64,000 nt of DNA from the NCBI GenBank assembly GCA_029961105.1, contig JASBVO010000004.1, positions 186,001-250,000 on the forward strand, written 5' to 3'. How positions within the stretch are numbered: the first letter of the stretch is position 1; each line of letters opens with the position of its first letter. This document shows, piece after piece, positions 60,566 through 64,000 of this stretch. Position numbers and translations under genes: made by a program. Origin of the DNA: Micrococcus sp. GTDB taxonomy: Bacteria > Actinomycetota > Actinomycetes > Actinomycetales > Micrococcaceae. The notes beneath the pieces are model-generated. The model ran no database searches and was not told the DNA's origin. It saw only the letters and a list, made by a program, of their open reading frames with translations.

Positions 60566-60578
60566 ACTTGTATATATT
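60566..60578 (+). promoter_or_regulatory. Leaderless promoter and HutC-type operator of the GntR gene
   Basis: AACTTGTATATATT: the -10 TATATT (60573-60578) is 7 nt before GTG 60586, and the overlapping CTTGTATATATTGG approximates the TTGTATATACAA pattern bound by HutC-subfamily repressors. Autorepression is likely. Confidence 0.5.
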
Positions 60579-60585
60579 GGTTTGT

Positions 60586-61368
60586 GTGACTTCCAACGGG
60601 CCAGATGAATCCAAGTACGCCTCGATCGCGCACACCCTGCGCCAGGGCATCGAGTCGGGGCTGTACCCGGTGGGGACCGCACTGCCGTCCGAATCGGAGC
60701 TGTGCCAGCGCTTTTCGGTGTCCCGGGGCACGGTCCGTCAGACCGTGGCGATGCTGCGCAACGAGGGACTCGTCGAGACGCATCGTGGGCGCCGGCCAAC
60801 CGTGCTCAACCGCCCGCTCGAGCACGCGATCGACGAGTTCTTCTCCTTCTCAGCGTGGGTGCGAGCCCAGGGAAGGGAACCGGGGCAACGCACCGTGGAA
60901 ATCGCGCGCCGCCGCGTGCTCGGCGAATGCGACTCGAACACGGACTACCCAGAAGGGGAGTACCTGGTCCACATCACGCGGTTGCGTACCATCGACGGAC
61001 TGCCCACCATGCTTGAGCGCAGCGTCTTCCATGACTCCCTCGGCCAGCACCTCATGCACTTCGACACGGACAGTGGCTCGATTTTCGAGTACCTCATCGG
61101 CCTAGGGGCGCCGCTGGACACCGGAACCCACCTTGTCGATGCGGTCTTGGCCACCGAGACCGACGCCGAGCTGCTCGAGGTGGACCTGGGCGCGCCGGTG
61201 CTGCGCGTACGGCGGTACACCCGGTCGGCCGACGGTGAACTGCTCGAATACTCGGACGACCGGTACCGACCCGACCGAGCGACCATCCGCCTGCGCAATA
61301 ATCGCGCCACGTCAGCCACTGGCGTCAGCGCCTCGCGGGCCTCCCTGGACGACATCTCGTTGAACTGA
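60586..61368 (+). CDS. GntR-family (HutC subfamily) regulator
   Basis: A 260-residue repressor with an N-terminal winged helix (KYASIAHTLRQGIESGLYPV, LPSESELCQRFSVSRGTVRQ) and a C-terminal UTRA ligand domain (EYLVHITRLRTIDGLPTMLE through YTRSADGELLEYSDDRYRPD). The start GTG 60586 follows its -10 by 7 nt. Encoded between the transport/oxidase operon and the PhnX-like gene, it is the expected local regulator; its ligand is probably the phosphonate or a breakdown product. Confidence 0.85.
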   Translation: MTSNGPDESKYASIAHTLRQGIESGLYPVGTALPSESELCQRFSVSRGTVRQTVAMLRNEGLVETHRGRRPTVLNRPLEHAIDEFFSFSAWVRAQGREPGQRTVEIARRRVLGECDSNTDYPEGEYLVHITRLRTIDGLPTMLERSVFHDSLGQHLMHFDTDSGSIFEYLIGLGAPLDTGTHLVDAVLATETDAELLEVDLGAPVLRVRRYTRSADGELLEYSDDRYRPDRATIRLRNNRATSATGVSASRASLDDISLN

Positions 61369-61446
61369 ACCTGCCACTCAACGCCCCTGCGGTGTACTCA
61401 CCGGCACGATCGGTGCCGACAAGCCCCACTACCAAAAGGACATTCC

Positions 61447-62115
61447 ATGCACTACGACCTCCTCTCCCTGGACATGGCAGGCACCACCTTCGACGAAGGG
61501 AACGTGGTCTACGACGTGCTACGCCGTTCGGTCGCGGATGCCCTCGGCACCGACGTCCCCTGGGACATCGTCGATCGCTGGACGGGAACGTCGAAGATCG
61601 AGGCCATTCGGGCAATCATCAAGGAGGTCCGCGGTGACGCGGATCCCGAGAAGGTCTACTCCGCGTTCAGCGCTCAGCTCGAGCGCAGTTACCGTGAGGA
61701 TCCGCCGCGCCCCTTCCCGGGGGTGACGGAGATGTTCAACCGGTTACGGTCCGCCGGTGTGAAGGTGGCCCTGCAGACCGGCTACGCCAAGCCCATCACC
61801 GATCTGATCCTCGAGAACGCGGGATGGAGGATCGGCGAGACCGTCGACGCCGTGGTGACGTCGGACAGCGTGGCGGCTTCCCGCCCGGCGCCGTACCTCA
61901 TCTTCCGCACCATGGAGGCCACCGGCGTCACCAACGTACGCCGCGTCCTGGTCGCCGGGGACACGGTCAACGACTTGCGGGCAGGCACCAACGCCGGGGC
62001 GGGCTTCGTCGTCGGCCTGCTCAGCGGGGCGCAGAGTGTTGAAACCCTGGGCAGGGTTCCGCATACCCACATCTTGGATCGCGTCACCGACATCGAGGCT
62101 CTGGCCCACGAGTGA
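61447..62115 (+). CDS. PhnX-like phosphonatase (HAD family)
   Basis: A 222-residue HAD hydrolase. LDMAGTTFDEG has the nucleophile Asp9 and, as in phosphonoacetaldehyde hydrolase, Ala11 in place of the usual second Asp. Lys50 (GTSKIEAIR) fits the Schiff-base Lys of PhnX; TGYAKP and ASRPAPYLIF give the second and third motifs, GDTVNDLRAG the magnesium Asp172 and Asp176. The His three residues after the Lys in classical PhnX is Ala53 here. It is likely to split phosphonoacetaldehyde or a close analogue into phosphate and an aldehyde. AAGGA lies before the ATG. Confidence 0.85.
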   Translation: MHYDLLSLDMAGTTFDEGNVVYDVLRRSVADALGTDVPWDIVDRWTGTSKIEAIRAIIKEVRGDADPEKVYSAFSAQLERSYREDPPRPFPGVTEMFNRLRSAGVKVALQTGYAKPITDLILENAGWRIGETVDAVVTSDSVAASRPAPYLIFRTMEATGVTNVRRVLVAGDTVNDLRAGTNAGAGFVVGLLSGAQSVETLGRVPHTHILDRVTDIEALAHE

Positions 62116-62330
62116 GCGTTGACCGGGGAGGCGTGTTCATTCACCTGTTCCGGAGCTCCTAGACGGGCCATCAGTCGCCCCAGGGCCCTCTCCCCGGGAC
62201 GCGTTCGCGATGCTGAACCCACGACTGGAGCGAAACACCCCTTTACGAGCACGACGGGGCGCGGAAAGGTGGGGCCTAGCCGGTCGTTCGTGATCGGCTC
62301 TCAACGCCACCACGAAAGGCAGGACCACTG

Positions 62331-62939
62331 ATGTCCGGAAACCTGTTGGCCCGTTCCATCCACGACCTGACCGCCGGCGCGTGGTTCGGCGGGTCCCTGA
62401 TGGGAGCCATCGGCCTCAACGGTGCCACCGCCGAGGCCAAGGACCCCACCGAGCGCACCCGCCTGTCCAGCCTGGGCTGGAAGCGGTGGGCCCCGGTGCA
62501 GACCGCCGCCTTCGCCGCGCACCTGGGCACCTGGGGGCCGCTGCTGTGGGAGAACAAGGCCCGCTACGCCACCCAGGCGGGCGTGATGCGCTGGACGTGG
62601 ATCAAGGCCGGGGTGACGGTGGCCGGGGCGGCCGTGACCCTGTACTCGGGGATCCTGGGCAAGAAGGTCGAGGAGCTGTCCCACCAGGGGGCCGTGGGGG
62701 CCACCGAGCCGGCGCCGACGGCCTCCCCGGAGCTTGCCAAGGCCCAGGAGCAACTGCGGATGCTGCAGTGGGCCATCCCGGCCTTCGCCGGCACGGTGAT
62801 CGTGCTGGGCGCCAAGCACGGCGAGATGCAGCGGCCCCGGAACCTTCGGCCCAAGGGCCTGGGGACCGTGCTGGCCCTGGCCGACCTGACCCCGGCGAGG
62901 GGGACGTCCAGGGTGGTTCGGGCGCTGCTCGCCTCCTGA
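62331..62939 (+). CDS. Conserved actinobacterial membrane protein
   Basis: A 202-residue protein beginning LARSIHDLTAGAWFGGSLMG, with three or four hydrophobic segments (WAPVQTAAFAAHLGTWGPLL, AGVTVAGAAVTLYSGILG, MLQWAIPAFAGTVIVLGAKH). The start SIHDLTAGAWFGG resembles small membrane proteins common in Micrococcales; the function is unknown. GGCAGGA precedes the ATG. High GC returns here after the island. Confidence 0.75.
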   Translation: MSGNLLARSIHDLTAGAWFGGSLMGAIGLNGATAEAKDPTERTRLSSLGWKRWAPVQTAAFAAHLGTWGPLLWENKARYATQAGVMRWTWIKAGVTVAGAAVTLYSGILGKKVEELSHQGAVGATEPAPTASPELAKAQEQLRMLQWAIPAFAGTVIVLGAKHGEMQRPRNLRPKGLGTVLALADLTPARGTSRVVRALLAS

Positions 62940-62961
62940 CCGGGCGCCTGGTCCGTTCTCC

Positions 62962-63004
62962 GTCCGCGGCGGCCGCACCGAGTGCAGGTGCGGCTGCCGC
63001 GGAC
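62962..63004. terminator. Terminator hairpin between convergent genes
   Basis: Arms 62962-62979 and 62987-63004 pair over 18 bases with one G-U; the loop is 7 nt. It sits between the membrane protein (+) and CoA-binding protein (-) stops. Confidence 0.8.
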
Positions 63005-63008
63005 CGGG

Positions 63009-63524
63009 TCAGCGGTCCAGTTCCTGGCGCTTGGAGGAGATCACGCCGGTGTTGAAGCCGGCGAGGTTCAGGCCGCCGTGGAAGCGGGCGTGCTCGATCT
63101 TCACGCAGCGGTCCATCACGATGTCCATCCCGTAGGACTCCGCCAGGCGGGCGGCGTCCTCGTTCCAGATGCCCAGCTGCAGCCAGACCGTCTTCGCGCC
63201 GACCTCGCGGGCCTCCTCCACGATGCCCGGGGCGTCCGAGGCCTTGCGGAATACCTCCACCAGGTCGGGGACCTCGGGCAGGTCCTGCAGCGAGGCGTAC
63301 ACGGGGTGGCCGAGGATCTGCTTGCCTTGCTCGGCCAGGATCGGGTTCACGAAGTAGACCCGGAAGGTGGTGGAGGACAGCAGGTAGGTGGCCACGAAGT
63401 ACGAGGCGCGGGCCGGCTTGTCCGAGGCGCCGACGATGGCGATCGACTCGGTCCGGCGCAGCAGCGCCAGGCGCTCCGGCGCGGACGGTCCGGTCCAGGT
63501 GCGGTCGGGCAGTGCGGTGCTCAC
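63009..63524 (-). CDS. CoA-binding domain protein (YccU type)
   Basis: A 171-residue Rossmann-fold protein of the CoA-binding domain family: [73 protein letters not shown] and ending [15 protein letters not shown]. It resembles succinyl-CoA synthetase alpha N-domain relatives, often found next to O-acetylhomoserine sulfhydrylase genes. The GTG start overlaps the stop of that gene (GTGA). The function is unknown; a link to sulfur amino-acid metabolism is positional. Confidence 0.9.
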   Translation of the reverse strand: MSTALPDRTWTGPSAPERLALLRRTESIAIVGASDKPARASYFVATYLLSSTTFRVYFVNPILAEQGKQILGHPVYASLQDLPEVPDLVEVFRKASDAPGIVEEAREVGAKTVWLQLGIWNEDAARLAESYGMDIVMDRCVKIEHARFHGGLNLAGFNTGVISSKRQELDR

Positions 63525-64000
63525 TGGGTGGCCTCCTTCGATGCGGTACCGGCAGGAACGCTGTCCCCGGCCGGGGCATTCCCGCTCGGGTCGACGGCGG
63601 AGGGTGACGGTGTCTCCGACGCGGCGAGGGACTCCGCCAGCTCGCCGGACGGAGCCGACGTCGGGCCGGCGCCGTTCACGGCGGCCTCCAGGGCCTGGTC
63701 GAGGTCCCAGAGGATGTCCTCGACGTCCTCGATGCCCACGGAGAGGCGGATGAGGTCCTCGGGGATGCCGCCGGCCACGAGCTGCTCGGCGGTCAGCTGC
63801 TGGTGGGTGGTCGAGGCCGGGTGCAGCACCAGCGTCTTGGCGTCGCCGATGTTGGCCAGGTGGCTGGCCAGCTGCAGGTTCGAGATGAACTCCGCGCCGG
63901 CCGCGCGGCCGCCCTTCACGCCGAAGCTGAACACGGAGCCCACGCCCAGCGGCAGCAGCTCCTTGCCGCGCTCGTGGTGGGGGTGGGAGGGCAGGCCGGC
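63521..64000 (-). CDS. metY: O-acetylhomoserine sulfhydrylase (5' part beyond the window)
   Basis: The visible 159 C-terminal residues belong to the Cys/Met metabolism PLP family: [36 protein letters not shown], and [21 protein letters not shown] are typical of O-acetylhomoserine aminocarboxypropyltransferases, which make homocysteine from O-acetylhomoserine and sulfide. The last 55 residues form an Ala/Ser/Pro-rich extension beyond the usual end. The PLP Lys and the start lie outside the right edge. Confidence 0.9.
   Translation of the reverse strand, partial: AGLPSHPHHERGKELLPLGVGSVFSFGVKGGRAAGAEFISNLQLASHLANIGDAKTLVLHPASTTHQQLTAEQLVAGGIPEDLIRLSVGIEDVEDILWDLDQALEAAVNGAGPTSAPSGELAESLAASETPSPSAVDPSGNAPAGDSVPAGTASKEATQ

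Overview
The window is a very GC-rich chromosomal segment from an actinobacterium. Several marks point to the Micrococcales, probably Micrococcaceae (Micrococcus/Kocuria/Citricoccus-like): the GC-saturated third codon positions, the many GTG starts, a metallopeptidase with the HEVAHFFGID signature, DUF3151 beside fructose-bisphosphate aldolase, a BioQ-type biotin regulator and a tRNA-Phe with an ATCGACG T-loop. The genus assignment is inference. Genes are densely packed, often with ATGA or GTGA overlaps. Many genes have a TANNNT -10 box 6-8 nt before the start codon, which implies leaderless mRNAs.

Left part (1-10.6 kb): the pta-ackA acetate pair (ackA runs off the left edge); a divergent Nramp-like carrier; a co-directional set (thiamine-binding-type protein, GNAT acetyltransferase, spermidine-synthase-like methyltransferase, tandem universal stress protein); a secreted NlpC/P60 peptidoglycan hydrolase; and a small zinc metallopeptidase. 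Three tRNAs follow (Glu-TTC, Asp-GTC, Phe-GAA), ending in a strong hairpin.

Centre-left (11-36 kb): a betaine-type BCCT transporter, an SDR, a GH13 alpha-glucosidase and a four-gene cassette that resembles type VII secretion accessory or effector genes. Then come mostly housekeeping genes: xthA, nadE, marR/pyrE, corA, cstA with its YbdD partner, a SpoU methylase, a divergent sigma-factor-like protein, fba with DUF3151, a lactonase, a muconolactone-isomerase-like gene, tdk and a MhuD-like haem monooxygenase.

Centre (35.7-41.3 kb): a complete bioB-A-F-D operon, translationally coupled, with the divergent TetR regulator bioQ. Two perfect TGAAC-N3-GTTCA operators lie in the shared intergenic region, one of them on the -35 box.

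Centre-right (41.4-54 kb): a short-chain fatty acid transporter, purA, a collapsed alpha/beta hydrolase pseudogene beside a perfect 26-bp inverted repeat, an FAD monooxygenase, a nitrilase-family amidase, acetoacetyl-CoA synthetase and RecQ. Between acetoacetyl-CoA synthetase and a small basic protein is about 0.8 kb without a convincing gene. It carries two near-identical structured elements, each with a -10 box at the same spacing, and they are the best candidates here for undescribed small RNAs.

Right part (54.2-62.1 kb): a phosphonate-use island that looks less GC-saturated than its surroundings. It holds an alkaline-phosphatase-superfamily hydrolase, an ABC importer (ATPase, two permeases, lipoprotein), a FAD-dependent amine oxidase, a HutC/GntR regulator and a PhnX-like C-P hydrolase. 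The likely route is import of an aminophosphonate, oxidation to phosphonoacetaldehyde, then cleavage to phosphate and acetaldehyde. The window ends with a membrane protein, a CoA-binding protein and the 3' part of an O-acetylhomoserine sulfhydrylase gene.

Three intergenic copies of a 49-bp inverted-repeat element (GGGTCGCA-N33-TGCGACCC) are scattered through the window.
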